Positions 29,259-38,892 are shown, counted from the stretch's first letter. The stretch is DNA of 64,000 nucleotides from Bradyrhizobium forestalis (GCF_002795245.1 NZ_PGVG01000009.1:82501-146500); one strand, 5' to 3'. Notes: generated by a model not told the origin, from the sequence alone. Program-made: numbers and translations.

Positions 29259-31919
29259 TCAGAACTCCTTCAGCAGCCGCTCGAGATAGTCGAGCTCGAT
29301 CTGCGGGCGCGAGGGATCGCCGAGACGACGGCGGAGCTCTTCGAGAATGCGGCGGACACGCTGGGTGTCGATCTCGCCGGGGATCTTGACCGTGTAATCG
29401 TCGCCATATTCGCGCCCATGCAGCGGACGGCCGAGCGGATCGGTCTGATTGCCGCCGCTCTGCTGACGGCCGGCGCGCTGGCCGGGGCCGTCGCCCTGGC
29501 CGTCACCATCGCCCTGCTGCATCGCCTCGGCCATCTTCTGCGCACCCTTGCGCATCGCGTCGAGCGCCTTGCCCTGCGAGTCCACGGCGCCATCGGCATT
29601 GCCCTCACCGAGCTTTGATCCCGCATCGCCCATGGCGCCGTCGGCTGCATCCAGACTGCCGTCGTCATCGCCCTGGTCGCCATCCTGATCGCCGTTCTGG
29701 CCGGGCTGGCCCTGGTCCCCTTGCTGGCCCTTCTGTCCCTGTTGGCCTTTCTGCCCCTTTTCCCCCTTCTGCATGAGGCCGCGCTTGGCCAGCTCGTCCT
29801 GCAACTTCTTCAGGCGGTCGCGCAGCCCCTGCTGGTCCTGCTGCAGCTCCGACATGGACTGATCGCCCTGCTGCTTGCCGCGCGAGCGGTCGCGCCGGGA
29901 ATCCTGGCCCTGCTTGAAGGTCTTGTCGCGCAACTGCTGCTGCTTGCGGATCATGTCGCCGAGCTCGTTGAGCGCCTGCTCCATGTCGCTCTCGCCGGAC
30001 TGCCCCGGCTGCGCCATCTGGAGGCCTTCCAACATCTGCTGGAGCTGGTCGAGCAATTGCTTGGCGGCATCCTTGTCGCCGGAGCGCGACAGGCGCTCCA
30101 TGCGGTCGATCATGTTCTGCAGATCCTGCTGGCGCAGGACTTTGGTATTCGGGTCGAGCGGCCGTGCCAGCTGCTGCGGGTCATTGTTGTTGCGGAACTG
30201 CTCGGCGAGCTGACGCATGAAATCGTTCAGCGCCTGACGCAGATCCTGCGTGAGCTTCTTGATCTCCTCGTCGCTCGCGCCGCGCTCCAGCGCCTGCTTC
30301 AGCGCGTCCTGAGCCGCCCGCAACGCCTTCTCGACATCGGAAATCTTGCCGTCCTCGATCGTCACCGCAAGCGCCCACAGGCTTGCAACGACCTCGCGCA
30401 GGGCATCATCGGTGCGCGCGGCCTCGAGCTGCCGGGCGACGCTGTGCAGGCCGAGATATTGCCCGGGCTCCGGCGTGAACATTTCGGGCGCGATCATCAG
30501 CGCGTCGAGCGCGGCATAGACGTCGGAATTCTTGTTGGCGTCGAGCGCGAGAATGCGGCGCTGCTCGATCAGTGCGCGTGCCAGCGGCTTGGTGAACAGC
30601 CGCTCGGGCAGGCGCATGTTGAACGGCTCGCTCTTGGCCTCATTGCCGGCCTCGTCCTTGGCCGTGAGGGTCAGCGTGACGTCGGCGCCGGCATAGGGAT
30701 CCTCGCTGAGATCCTTCACGGATTGTCCGACGCCGTTGCGGGTCCGCGCATTCGGCAGCGCGAGCGGGAATTGCGGCGGCTGGAACAGCGGACGCGGAGC
30801 CGTCCTGCTGTCGCCATCGCCGGCAGCAGCCTTCGCACCGCCCTTGGTACCGTCCTTGGCATCGTCCCGGGCATCGGTCGACCGCGGGGCAAATTTCGCC
30901 TCGGCGCCGGTGACGCCGTAATCGTCCTCGATCTTGTAGGAGAGCTGGAGCGCGCCGCGCGCCTGGCGCTCCGGGTCCTTGGCGAGCGCGATCGTCGGCG
31001 GACGGTCCGGCGTGGCCGCAAACGCCCATTGCGGCTGGCCGGAGGGCGCGCGGACATGCGCGGTGCCGTCGCCGGAAATGGCAAAATGCTTTTCGTTGGT
31101 CCCCTTGGGGCTGGCTTCAGTGGGGGCGACCTCCTTGAGTCCGCCGGAGACGGCGACATCCAGATTGCCACCGGAGGAGCGCACGATCAGGGTCGAGCTG
31201 GCAGGAACGGCAAGCGGGCCGCTGGCGGGCAGCGCCGCGGCCTCCTTGTTGGCAGCCGACAGGATGACCGGCGGCCTGCCGGTGTAGAGCGGCGGCGTGA
31301 CCCAGGCATCGACGCGAACATTGGTCGGCGCCAGCACCCCGTTCCAGTCGAAGGCGGCACCAAGGCGCATCGCACGCTCGTCACCGGCGGCGAAGAAGGT
31401 CGCAACCAGCATCACCATGACCAGGGCACGCAGCGCCCAGGGGTCGTGAAGCGCAAGCCGCGGGTGCGGTACACCGGCGCGGATGCGCTTGATGGAGGCC
31501 GGCGCCCGCTCGCGCTGCGCCTGCCACAGCGCCTGCGCGACCGGGTCCTGCGAGGTCAGCGTGTCCGTGAGCGTGGTGGCCGGGCGGTGACGGATGCCGG
31601 AGCCACGGTCGAGCCGGGCGAGCGCTTCCTCGCGGCTCGGCCAGCGGAAGCGAATCAGCGGGAACAGGGCGACGACCGCGATCACGGCGAAGAGCGCAAG
31701 GCCGACGGCCCGGGCAGCAAACGGCACGGCAAGCCAGAGGCCGGCCCAGGACACCACAAGGAACAGGCCGATGACCGTCAGCAGGCGCGCCGCACTGGGC
31801 CAGGCCCGCTCCCACGCGATGGCATAAATAGCCCGATCAAGGGCCTGCGCCAGCTTCAGCCGCGACAGCGCATCACTGTCGCGGATCGGGTCTGACGGGT
31901 CGGGGGTGACGCCGTTCAA
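29259..31919 (-). CDS. TIGR02302/DUF4175 family membrane protein
   Basis: An 886-residue protein typical of Rhizobiales. Two membrane segments lie near residues 45-90 and another near 165-180, followed by a large periplasmic part. From about residue 560 it is rich in Gln and Lys with predicted coiled coil, and about 29660-29775 encodes a collagen-like GQKGQQG run with Asp-rich spacers. The C-terminus (IPGEIDTQRVRRILEELRRR) is conserved-looking. Start is TTG at 31919, with GGAGA upstream. No function is established; envelope structure is likely. Confidence 0.85.
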   Translation of the reverse strand: MNGVTPDPSDPIRDSDALSRLKLAQALDRAIYAIAWERAWPSAARLLTVIGLFLVVSWAGLWLAVPFAARAVGLALFAVIAVVALFPLIRFRWPSREEALARLDRGSGIRHRPATTLTDTLTSQDPVAQALWQAQRERAPASIKRIRAGVPHPRLALHDPWALRALVMVMLVATFFAAGDERAMRLGAAFDWNGVLAPTNVRVDAWVTPPLYTGRPPVILSAANKEAAALPASGPLAVPASSTLIVRSSGGNLDVAVSGGLKEVAPTEASPKGTNEKHFAISGDGTAHVRAPSGQPQWAFAATPDRPPTIALAKDPERQARGALQLSYKIEDDYGVTGAEAKFAPRSTDARDDAKDGTKGGAKAAAGDGDSRTAPRPLFQPPQFPLALPNARTRNGVGQSVKDLSEDPYAGADVTLTLTAKDEAGNEAKSEPFNMRLPERLFTKPLARALIEQRRILALDANKNSDVYAALDALMIAPEMFTPEPGQYLGLHSVARQLEAARTDDALREVVASLWALAVTIEDGKISDVEKALRAAQDALKQALERGASDEEIKKLTQDLRQALNDFMRQLAEQFRNNNDPQQLARPLDPNTKVLRQQDLQNMIDRMERLSRSGDKDAAKQLLDQLQQMLEGLQMAQPGQSGESDMEQALNELGDMIRKQQQLRDKTFKQGQDSRRDRSRGKQQGDQSMSELQQDQQGLRDRLKKLQDELAKRGLMQKGEKGQKGQQGQKGQQGDQGQPGQNGDQDGDQGDDDGSLDAADGAMGDAGSKLGEGNADGAVDSQGKALDAMRKGAQKMAEAMQQGDGDGQGDGPGQRAGRQQSGGNQTDPLGRPLHGREYGDDYTVKIPGEIDTQRVRRILEELRRRLGDPSRPQIELDYLERLLKEF

Positions 31920-32087
31920 TCAATTCTCCAGGTTGCCCGGTAGAGAAAAGCCTATCACAACGGCAGCACTGAGGCATCCGTTCCTGTACGGGAGAGCCTC
32001 CTTTTCCCGCATAACACGAGGACGTGACTGGCCCGGCGCAACCCCGTAATTTCCGCGCGCCATCCCCGAGGGAACGAAGGAAACGCC

Positions 32088-32471
32088 ATGGACAAGAAGA
32101 TGCACGACAAGGGCCTGGAAGTCCGCAAAGCGGTGCTGGGCGAGGCCTATGTCAACAACGCCCTGAGGAACGTCGACGATTTCAACCGTCCGTTCCAGGA
32201 GATGCTCAACGAATATTGCTGGGGCGCGGTGTGGGGCCGCGAGGAACTGCCGCGCAAGACCCGCAGCATGCTCAACATCGCCATGATCGCGATCCTCAAC
32301 CGCCAGCACGAGTTTCGCGCGCATCTCAAGGGCGCGCTGACCAACGGCGTCACCCGCGAGGAGATCCGCGAGATCCTGATGCAGGTCGCGATCTATGGCG
32401 GCATGCCCGCTGCGGTCGACAGTTTCCGCATCGCGCGCGAGGTGTTCGCGGAGATCGACGGGAAGGCGTGA
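32088..32471 (+). CDS. carboxymuconolactone decarboxylase family protein
   Basis: A 127-residue all-helical protein of the CMD/AhpD-like superfamily, close in layout to PcaC (4-carboxymuconolactone decarboxylase). The family block REELPRKTRSMLNIAMIAIL (about 51-70) is followed by EFRAHLKGALTNGVTREEIREIL (about 75-97). No CxxC pair is present, so an AhpD-type peroxidase is unlikely. GAAGGAAAC precedes the ATG. No other protocatechuate gene is near; with the dehydrogenase downstream it may serve a minor catabolic route. Confidence 0.85.
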   Translation: MDKKMHDKGLEVRKAVLGEAYVNNALRNVDDFNRPFQEMLNEYCWGAVWGREELPRKTRSMLNIAMIAILNRQHEFRAHLKGALTNGVTREEIREILMQVAIYGGMPAAVDSFRIAREVFAEIDGKA

Positions 32472-32490
32472 GCAGCGCCAATCTCCGCCG

Positions 32491-32535
32491 TCGTCCCGGA
32501 CAAGCGGAGCGCAGCGGAGCGCTGATCCGGGACGA
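32491..32535. repeat. short palindrome (TCGTCCCGGA type)
   Basis: TCGTCCCGGA at 32491-32500 is perfectly inverted as TCCGGGACGA at 32526-32535, with GCGGAGCGCAGCGGAGCGC between. It lies between two rightward genes and could form a hairpin affecting the downstream mRNA. A related but longer unit begins at 37708. Confidence 0.75.
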
Positions 32536-32591
32536 CATCGAGGGAGGAATGCGCATCTTCTACAACAACGAAAACCAAACAAGGAAACACC

Positions 32592-33482
32592 ATGGACATC
32601 GGATTCATCGGGCTCGGAAACATGGGTTTCCCGATGGCGCGGCGGCTGATCGAGGCGGGACACAGGCTCGTGGTGTTCGATACGCGCAAGGAGGCCATGG
32701 ACAAGCTGGTCGCGCGCGGCGCGACTGCGGCGGCGTCGCCGAAGGACGTCGCCGATCAAGTCGAGACTGTCATGGCGAGCCTGCCTTCGCTGCAGGCTTC
32801 CCTGGACGTTGCCACCGGCGCAAACGGCGTGATCGAGGGCAAGCGCGCCAGGCGTTTCATCGATCTCTCCACCGTCGGCTCGGCGATGGCCGCGAAGATT
32901 CATGGCCTGCTCGCCAGGCGCGGCATCGTGCAGATCGACTGTCCCGTCTCCGGCGGCGTCGGCGGCGCCGAGAAGGGCACGCTTGCGGTGATGGTGTCGG
33001 GCCCGAAAGCCGAGTTCGAGCTGCTCAAGCCCGCGCTCGACGTGATCGGAAAGGTCTTCTTCATCGGCGAACAGCCCGGCACGGCGCAGACCATGAAGCT
33101 CGCCAACAATTTCCTGTCAGCCACCGCGATCGTCGCAACGTCGGAAGCGGTGGTGATGGGCGTAAAAGCGGGGCTCGATCCCGCCGTCATGATCGACGTC
33201 ATCAACGCGGGCTCGGGCATGAACACCGCGAGCCGCGACAAGTTTCCGCGCTCGGTGCTGCCGCGCACATTCGACTTCGGCTTCGCCACGGGATTGATGG
33301 TGAAGGACGTGCGGCTGGCGCTGGAGGAGATGAAGCAGCTCGGCCTGTCGATGGAGGTCGCCGACGCGGTCGGACGGTTGTGGGAAACGGTGATCAGCGC
33401 GGAAGGCGCCGAGTCCGATTTCACCGCGGCGATCAAGCCGATCGAGAGGAAGGCGGGGGTTGTGGTCGGCGGGACGAAATAA
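32592..33482 (+). CDS. NAD(P)-dependent oxidoreductase, 3-hydroxyisobutyrate dehydrogenase family
   Basis: A 296-residue beta-hydroxyacid dehydrogenase. The dinucleotide fold is IGFIGLGNMGFPMARRL (about 3-19). The substrate loop is DCPVSGGVGGAEKGTL (about 116-131), and the catalytic lysine is in MKLANNFL (about 171-178). These enzymes oxidise 3-hydroxyisobutyrate, tartronate semialdehyde or similar acids. AAGGAAACACC precedes the ATG. The neighbouring CMD gene 120 bases upstream is probably co-transcribed. The exact substrate is open. Confidence 0.9.
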   Translation: MDIGFIGLGNMGFPMARRLIEAGHRLVVFDTRKEAMDKLVARGATAAASPKDVADQVETVMASLPSLQASLDVATGANGVIEGKRARRFIDLSTVGSAMAAKIHGLLARRGIVQIDCPVSGGVGGAEKGTLAVMVSGPKAEFELLKPALDVIGKVFFIGEQPGTAQTMKLANNFLSATAIVATSEAVVMGVKAGLDPAVMIDVINAGSGMNTASRDKFPRSVLPRTFDFGFATGLMVKDVRLALEEMKQLGLSMEVADAVGRLWETVISAEGAESDFTAAIKPIERKAGVVVGGTK

Positions 33483-33505
33483 CGCCAGTTCCGTAGATCA
33501 ATTGC

Positions 33506-34771
33506 TCACAGCCACGGCGCCGGCGTATCCATCGCGATGAGCTGCTCGACCTCGATGCGCGGGCGCACCACCGCGTATTGGTCGCCCTTCACCAGCACCT
33601 CGGGCACCAGCGGCCGGGTGTTGTAGGTGCCGGCCTGCACGGCGCCGTAGGCGCCCGCAGTCATGATGGCGAGGAGATCGCCCGGCTTCGGCGTCGGCAG
33701 CGTGCGGTCGAGGGCAAGATAGTCGCCGGTCTCGCAGACCGGGCCGACCACGTCGGCCACGATGGTGGCGGCGCCCTTCGGGGCTTGCGTCACCGGCAGG
33801 ATGTCGTGATGGGCCTCGTACAGCGTCGGGCGGATCAGATCGTTCATGGCGGCGTCGATGATGACGAAGTTCTTGCCGTCACCGTGCTTCACATAGATCA
33901 CCCTCGCGACCAGGATGCCGGCATTGCCGACGATCATGCGGCCCGGCTCGAACATCAGCGTGCAGCCGAGATTATGGCTGACGCGCTTGACCATGGCGGC
34001 ATAAGCGGCGGGCGCCGGCGGCGCCTCGCGGTCCATGTAATAGGGAATGCCGAGACCGCCGCCGAAATCGACGTGGCTGATGTCGTGGCCGTCCGACCGC
34101 AGTGTCTGCACGAATTCGGAGAGGATGCGGAACGCGGTCTCCATGCCGGAGAGGTCGGTGATCTGGCTGCCGATATGCACGTCGGTGCCGGTCACCTGGA
34201 TTCCGGGCAGCTTCGCTGCGCGCGCATAGACCTCGCGAGCATGCACGATCGGGATGCCGAACTTGTTCTCGGACTTGCCGGTGGAGATCTTGGCATGCGT
34301 GCCGGCATCGACGTCGGGATTGACGCGCAATGAGATCCGCGCGGTCCTGCCCATCTCGGTCGCCAGCCGCGACAACAATTCGAGCTCCGGCTCGGATTCG
34401 ACGTTGAGGCAGAGGATGTCGGCGGCGAGCGCGGCGCGCAGCTCTGCTTCGGTCTTGCCGACGCCTGAGAACAGGATCTTGCTGGCGGGAATGCCGGCGG
34501 CAAGCGCGCGCTTCAGCTCGCCGCCCGAAACCACGTCGGCGCCAGCGCCCAGCTTGGCCAGCGTGCGCAGCACCGACTGGTTGGAGTTCGCCTTCATGGC
34601 GTAGCAGACCAGCACCTTCTCGCCGGCGAAGGCCTCTGTGAAGACGCGGTAGTGCCGCTCCAGCGTTGCGGTCGAATAGCAATAGAACGGTGTGCCGACG
34701 GTCGCGGCCAGCTCGGACAGGTTCACCGCCTCGGCGTGCAGCACGCCGTTGCGATAGTCGAAATGGTTCAT
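33506..34771 (-). CDS. lysA: diaminopimelate decarboxylase
   Basis: A 421-residue PLP enzyme that makes L-lysine from meso-diaminopimelate. The PLP lysine is Lys60 in CYAMKANSNQ. HIGSQITD (about 194-201) and the glycine-rich DFGGGLGIPY (about 231-240) bind PLP phosphate, and CETGDYLA near 346 is the C-terminal active-site loop. The length is normal. It is the last gene of a leftward set argH-lptM-lysA, with 23 bases to lptM. Confidence 0.97.
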   Translation of the reverse strand: MNHFDYRNGVLHAEAVNLSELAATVGTPFYCYSTATLERHYRVFTEAFAGEKVLVCYAMKANSNQSVLRTLAKLGAGADVVSGGELKRALAAGIPASKILFSGVGKTEAELRAALAADILCLNVESEPELELLSRLATEMGRTARISLRVNPDVDAGTHAKISTGKSENKFGIPIVHAREVYARAAKLPGIQVTGTDVHIGSQITDLSGMETAFRILSEFVQTLRSDGHDISHVDFGGGLGIPYYMDREAPPAPAAYAAMVKRVSHNLGCTLMFEPGRMIVGNAGILVARVIYVKHGDGKNFVIIDAAMNDLIRPTLYEAHHDILPVTQAPKGAATIVADVVGPVCETGDYLALDRTLPTPKPGDLLAIMTAGAYGAVQAGTYNTRPLVPEVLVKGDQYAVVRPRIEVEQLIAMDTPAPWL

Positions 34772-34794
34772 GGCGCAGGCTCGGTTGTCTCGGC

Positions 34795-35088
34795 TTATTT
34801 CTTGCCGGGAGGTTCGTCCAGGAGCGGGTCGAGAATGAACGGTTTCTTCCGGCCCTTGGCCGCCGCGGGCGCGGCATCCGCACCAGTGGCGGGATTGAAC
34901 ACGCTCGGCGTCCGCTGAGCTTCGGTCTCGGTGTCAGTCGGTGCGGCGCCGCTGGCCGCGGGCGCGTTGGAGGCGGTCGGCGGTAGATCCAGCGGACCTT
35001 TGCGGCCGCAGCCGGCCAGCGCAAGCGCCGTCAGGCTCAAGACAATGATGGCCCACCCCGAGCCGGCCAGGCGAAACTTTGACGTCAC
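34795..35088 (-). CDS. lptM: LptM-like small lipoprotein
   Basis: A 97-residue lipoprotein with a signal peptide ending ALAGC, so Cys27 should be lipidated. Directly after it is GRKGPLDLPP, the short motif that marks LptM (YifL), which helps mature the LptD/E lipopolysaccharide translocon in E. coli. The rest is a Pro/Ala-rich tail ending in basic residues. It sits between argH and lysA. The role is transferred from the family motif alone. Confidence 0.85.
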   Translation of the reverse strand: MTSKFRLAGSGWAIIVLSLTALALAGCGRKGPLDLPPTASNAPAASGAAPTDTETEAQRTPSVFNPATGADAAPAAAKGRKKPFILDPLLDEPPGKK

Positions 35089-35181
35089 GACGAAATCCCC
35101 ACTACGCGCGGCGCACCATACAGAGATTGGCGCATTCTGGCGAGAGCCGGATGACCATGAAACATCAGCGAAATTCTGCCC

Positions 35182-36579
35182 TCAGCCCAATTTTCGCTCT
35201 TTTTCCAGCCGCTTCGCCCAGGCCTTGGCCTGCGACGCCACGTTCTTCGGCGCGGTGCCGCCAAAGCTGGTCCGGCTCTTCACCGACGATTCGACCGAGA
35301 GCACGCCGAGCACGTCCTTGGTGATTTTGGGCTCGATCGCCTGCATCTCCTTGAGCGGCAGCTCGTGCAGCGCGACGCCGCCCTCGGCGGCCTTGGCGAC
35401 GATGCGGCCGGTGACGTGGTGGGCCTCGCGGAACGGCATCTTCAGCGTCCGCACCAGCCAGTCGGCAAGATCGGTCGCGGTGGCGTAGCCCTCGCCGGCG
35501 GCCACCTTCATCTTGGCTTCGTCGGGTACGAGGTCGCGGACCATGCCGGTCATGGCGCGGATCGCCAGTGACAGCGCGGCAAAACCCTCCATGGCGCCCT
35601 GCTTGTCCTCCTGCATGTCCTTTTGATAGGCGAGTGGCAGGCCTTTCATCACGATCAAGAGGCCGTTGAGCGCGCCGATGACGCGGCCGGTCTTGGCGCG
35701 CACCAGCTCGGCGGCATCCGGGTTGCGCTTCTGCGGCATGATCGAGGAGCCGGTGGTGAATTTGTCGCTGAGCCGGATCAGTCCGACCAGCGGCGAGGTC
35801 CAGATCACGATCTCCTCGGCAAAGCGCGACATGTGCACGGCGCAGATCGAGGCCGCCGACAGCGTCTCCAGCACGAAGTCGCGGTCGGACACCGCATCAA
35901 GCGAGTTCGCCATCGGCCGGTCGAAGAGAAGCGCCTTCGCGGTGGCGTGGCGGTCGATCGGGAACGAGGTGCCGGCGAGCGCGGCGGCGCCGAGCGGGGA
36001 TTCATTCAGCCGCTTGCGCGCGTCCTGAAAACGGCCGCGGTCGCGTGCGGCCATCTCGACATAGGCCAGCAGGTGGTGACCGAAGGTGACGGGCTGCGCC
36101 GTTTGCAGATGCGTGAAGCCGGGCATCACGGTTGCGGCGTGCTCCAGCGCGCGCTCGACCAGCGCCCGCTGGAACGCGGCGAGCGCGGCATCGGTCTCGT
36201 CGATCACATCGCGGACGAACAGACGAAAGTCGGTCGCGACCTGGTCGTTGCGCGAACGCGCGGTGTGCAGCCTTCCGGCGGCGGGGCCGATCAGCTCCGA
36301 CAGGCGGCTCTCGACATTCATATGGATGTCCTCGAGCGCACGCTTGAATTCGAAGCCGCCCTTGCCGATCTCTGACAAAATCGTGTCTAGACCCTTGCCG
36401 ATATTTTTCGCATCAGAGGCCGTGATGATGCCGTTCGCGGCGAGCATCGCGGCGTGGGCCTTGGACGCGGCAATGTCCTGGGCGAAGAGGTGACGATCGA
36501 CGTCGATGGAGACGTTGATCTCTTCCATGATCTCGTCGGGACGTTCCGAGAACCGGCCGCCCCACATCTTGTTGCTCAT
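35182..36579 (-). CDS. argH: argininosuccinate lyase
   Basis: A 465-residue enzyme that splits argininosuccinate into arginine and fumarate, the last step of arginine synthesis. The start [18 protein letters not shown] is diagnostic, and the fumarase-superfamily signature [12 protein letters not shown] is present with its catalytic serine. [16 protein letters not shown] is the substrate block. Start ATG at 36579 has AGGGG upstream; the open frame extends 32 codons further without support. It diverges from tlpA across 101 bases. Confidence 0.98.
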   Translation of the reverse strand: MSNKMWGGRFSERPDEIMEEINVSIDVDRHLFAQDIAASKAHAAMLAANGIITASDAKNIGKGLDTILSEIGKGGFEFKRALEDIHMNVESRLSELIGPAAGRLHTARSRNDQVATDFRLFVRDVIDETDAALAAFQRALVERALEHAATVMPGFTHLQTAQPVTFGHHLLAYVEMAARDRGRFQDARKRLNESPLGAAALAGTSFPIDRHATAKALLFDRPMANSLDAVSDRDFVLETLSAASICAVHMSRFAEEIVIWTSPLVGLIRLSDKFTTGSSIMPQKRNPDAAELVRAKTGRVIGALNGLLIVMKGLPLAYQKDMQEDKQGAMEGFAALSLAIRAMTGMVRDLVPDEAKMKVAAGEGYATATDLADWLVRTLKMPFREAHHVTGRIVAKAAEGGVALHELPLKEMQAIEPKITKDVLGVLSVESSVKSRTSFGGTAPKNVASQAKAWAKRLEKERKLG

Positions 36580-36680
36580 GATCCCCTGCTCACGCCTTGA
36601 TTTGCCGCACGTTTGCTGGCCGCAGCCAGCCGTATTAAGAGGCCCCTGATAGCCATATCTGCGACCGGATGACAAACGAT

Positions 36681-37346
36681 ATGCTCGACCAGAAGCCCTC
36701 CGCCACGCGCCGCATCCCCCTCGTCATCGCCACCGTGGCGATCGGAGGACTGGCCGGCTTCGCCGCGCTGTACGGGCTAGGCCTCAGCCGGGCGCCGTCA
36801 GGCGACCCCGCGTGCCGGACAGCGGTGGCCACGGCGCAGAAGATTGCCCCGCTCGCCCATGGCGAGGTGGCGGCGCTGACCATGGCGAGCACCCCGTTGA
36901 AGCTGCCCGACCTCGCCTTCGACGACGCGGACGGCAAGCCGAAAAAGCTGTCCGACTTCCGCGGCAAGACCCTGCTGGTGAACCTCTGGGCGACCTGGTG
37001 CGTGCCTTGTCGAAAAGAGATGCCGGCGCTGGACGAGCTCCAGGGCAAGCTGTCGGGCCCGGATTTCGAGGTGGTGGCGATCAATATCGACACCCGCGAC
37101 CCCGAGAAGCCGAAAACCTTCCTGAAAGAGGCCAATCTTGTCAGGCTCAGCTATTTCAGCGATCAGAAAGCCAAGGTTTTTCAGGATCTTAAGGCTATAG
37201 GCCGGGCACTGGGCATGCCGACCTCGGTGCTGGTCGACCCCCAAGGCTGCGAGATCGCGACGATCGCGGGGCCGGCGGAATGGGCGAGCGAGGACGCGCT
37301 CAAGCTGATCCGCGCCGCGACCGGCAAGGCCGCCGCGTCGCTCTAG
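36681..37346 (+). CDS. tlpA: thiol:disulfide interchange protein TlpA
   Basis: A 221-residue membrane-anchored periplasmic thioredoxin. One membrane segment (about 12-34) is followed by a thioredoxin domain with the redox site WCVPC, Cys107 and Cys110. Cys45 and the Cys in PQGCEIA match the structural disulfide known in Bradyrhizobium TlpA. That protein reduces the copper chaperone ScoI and CoxB and so supports cytochrome aa3 assembly. The sequence and length match it closely from memory. ATG at 36681 gives the known N-terminus MLDxKPSATRR; another ATG lies 4 codons upstream. Confidence 0.95.
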   Translation: MLDQKPSATRRIPLVIATVAIGGLAGFAALYGLGLSRAPSGDPACRTAVATAQKIAPLAHGEVAALTMASTPLKLPDLAFDDADGKPKKLSDFRGKTLLVNLWATWCVPCRKEMPALDELQGKLSGPDFEVVAINIDTRDPEKPKTFLKEANLVRLSYFSDQKAKVFQDLKAIGRALGMPTSVLVDPQGCEIATIAGPAEWASEDALKLIRAATGKAAASL

Positions 37347-37357
37347 AAACCTTATTG

Positions 37358-37427
37358 GCGCATGATCTGATCGGAAAACCGGTACCCACTTTGCGCTAAC
37401 GCGGCCCTTCGGGTCCGGATCATGCGC
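37358..37427. repeat. REP-like palindrome (GCGCATGATC type)
   Basis: GCGCATGATC at 37358-37367 is perfectly inverted as GATCATGCGC at 37418-37427. Between them lie GGAAAACCGGTACCCACTTT and CGCGGCCCTTCGGGTCCG. This is a familiar dispersed rhizobial repeat. It occupies the gap between the converging tlpA and YjfB-like genes. Confidence 0.85.
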
Positions 37428-37621
37428 TAGGCCGTCACGTTGAGATTGCCGCCGACGCCGGCGCCGACATTGGCGAGCGAAGGCTGACCGGCACCGAGCA
37501 GGGTCAGGACGGTGGATTTCTCCATATCCATGTTCTGCTTGGTCAGCGTCGCCGCGATATTCGACTGCAGCGCGCCTTGCTGAGCGGCCAGCATGGTGCT
37601 GACCATTGCCATCATGTCCAT
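37427..37621 (-). CDS. YjfB family putative motility protein
   Basis: A 64-residue protein beginning MDMMAMVSTMLAAQQGALQS, with an MDMEKSTVLTLLGA block and a glycine-rich end. This fits the YjfB_motility family of small proteins found near flagellar genes in other bacteria; no flagellar gene is visible here. GAGGG lies upstream of the ATG at 37621. The stop overlaps the end of a palindromic repeat. The family function is not established. Confidence 0.75.
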   Translation of the reverse strand: MDMMAMVSTMLAAQQGALQSNIAATLTKQNMDMEKSTVLTLLGAGQPSLANVGAGVGGNLNVTA

Positions 37622-37707
37622 TACGCGAACCCTCGTACCGGCCGTAACCTAGGCGCGAGGGGTTAATGGGACATGAATTGTCACGGGTGCTGTGGGGTGG
37701 GCTGTAT

Positions 37708-37840
37708 TCGTGTCCCGGACAAGGCGCGGCACGAAGTGACGCGCCGCAGAGCCGGGACCCATGCTCCAGCGTGCACGCGGCTCCTGGGCCCCGGCTCTGC
37801 TGCGAATCGCTGACGCGCTGCGCAGCCGTCCGGGGCACGA
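37708..37840. repeat. palindromic repeat with TCGTGTCCCGGAC ends
   Basis: TCGTGTCCCGGAC at 37708-37720 is inverted as GTCCGGGGCACGA at 37828-37840 (12 of 13 bases). A second inner pair is formed by GCGCGGC / GCCGC and CCCGGCTCTGC / GCAGAGCCGGG. It lies directly downstream of the hydroxybutyryl-CoA dehydrogenase stop. Confidence 0.8.
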
Positions 37841-37847
37841 GAGAATC

Positions 37848-38729
37848 TTACCGCGTCGGCACCGGCTTGGCGCCGCGATAGTCGTAGAAGCCGCGCTGGG
37901 TCTTGCGGCCGAGCCAACCGGCCTCGACATATTTCACGAGCAGCGGGCACGGGCGGTACTTGGAGTCGGCGAGCCCCTCGTGCAGCACCTGCATGATGGA
38001 GAGGCAGGTGTCGAGGCCGATGAAGTCGGCAAGCTCGAGCGGGCCCATCGGATGATGCGCGCCAAGCTTCATCGCGGCGTCGATCGCCTCGACATTGCCG
38101 ACGCCTTCATACAGCGTGTAGATCGCCTCGTTGATCATCGGCAGCAGGATGCGGTTGACGATGAAGGCCGGGAAATCCTCGGAGACCGCGACCTGCTTGC
38201 CGAGCCTGCCGACGAATTCCTTGGCGGCCTCGAAGGTGGAGTCGTCGGTGGCGATGCCGCGGATCAGCTCGACCAGCTCCATCAACGGCACCGGATTCAT
38301 GAAGTGAATGCCGATGAAGCGCTCCGGGCGGTCGGTGGCGGCGGCCAGCCGCGTGATCGAGATCGAGGACGTATCGGAGGCGACGATCGCCTCCGGCTTC
38401 AACACGGCGCAGAGCTCGTGGAAGATCTTGCGCTTGACCTCTTCCTTCTCGACCGCGGTCTCGATGACGAGGTCGCAATCAGTGAGATCATCGAGTTTTT
38501 CGGCGGGCGTGATGCGCGCCATCGCCTTGACCTTGTCGTCCTCGGTGACGACCTTTTTGGAGACCTGGCGGGCCAGATTGCCGTTGATGGTGGCCATGCC
38601 CGACTTGAGGCGGTCGGCCGAAACGTCGTTGAGCACCACGTCGAAGCCGGCGAGCGCCGCAACATGCGCGATGCCATTGCCCATCTGACCCGCGCCGATC
38701 ACGCCGACCTTCTTGATCACTGCCGCCAT
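37848..38729 (-). CDS. 3-hydroxybutyryl-CoA dehydrogenase
   Basis: A 293-residue NAD enzyme interconverting 3-hydroxybutyryl-CoA and acetoacetyl-CoA. The Rossmann motif is GVIGAGQMGNGIAHV (about 9-23). The catalytic histidine is in IGIHFMNPVPLMELVE (about 136-151). The C-terminal domain is typical (GWLGRKTQRGFYDY). Start ATG at 38729 gives the family length; the open frame reaches nine codons upstream. It lies downstream of etfBA on the same strand but after a terminator hairpin, so it likely has its own promoter. Confidence 0.95.
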   Translation of the reverse strand: MAAVIKKVGVIGAGQMGNGIAHVAALAGFDVVLNDVSADRLKSGMATINGNLARQVSKKVVTEDDKVKAMARITPAEKLDDLTDCDLVIETAVEKEEVKRKIFHELCAVLKPEAIVASDTSSISITRLAAATDRPERFIGIHFMNPVPLMELVELIRGIATDDSTFEAAKEFVGRLGKQVAVSEDFPAFIVNRILLPMINEAIYTLYEGVGNVEAIDAAMKLGAHHPMGPLELADFIGLDTCLSIMQVLHEGLADSKYRPCPLLVKYVEAGWLGRKTQRGFYDYRGAKPVPTR

Positions 38730-38892
38730 AATGTCATCCACCGGAACGGCGCGCATATCGCGCCCTGCCTATCCCCTGAGCCGGGAGGTCTGATCTGACC
38801 AGAAGCCTGATTTAATCAGAACCTTGGCTCGAAACCTAGATTGGATCGCTTCGAAGGCGCCCCCCACGCCAAAGAAAACGCCTCAGAAATGC

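Noticed and set aside
29721..31895. 724-codon plus-strand open frame opposite TIGR02302
   Set aside because: Antisense shadow: low-complexity Leu/Arg text with no ribosome site or motif, opposite a gene with clear membrane segments.
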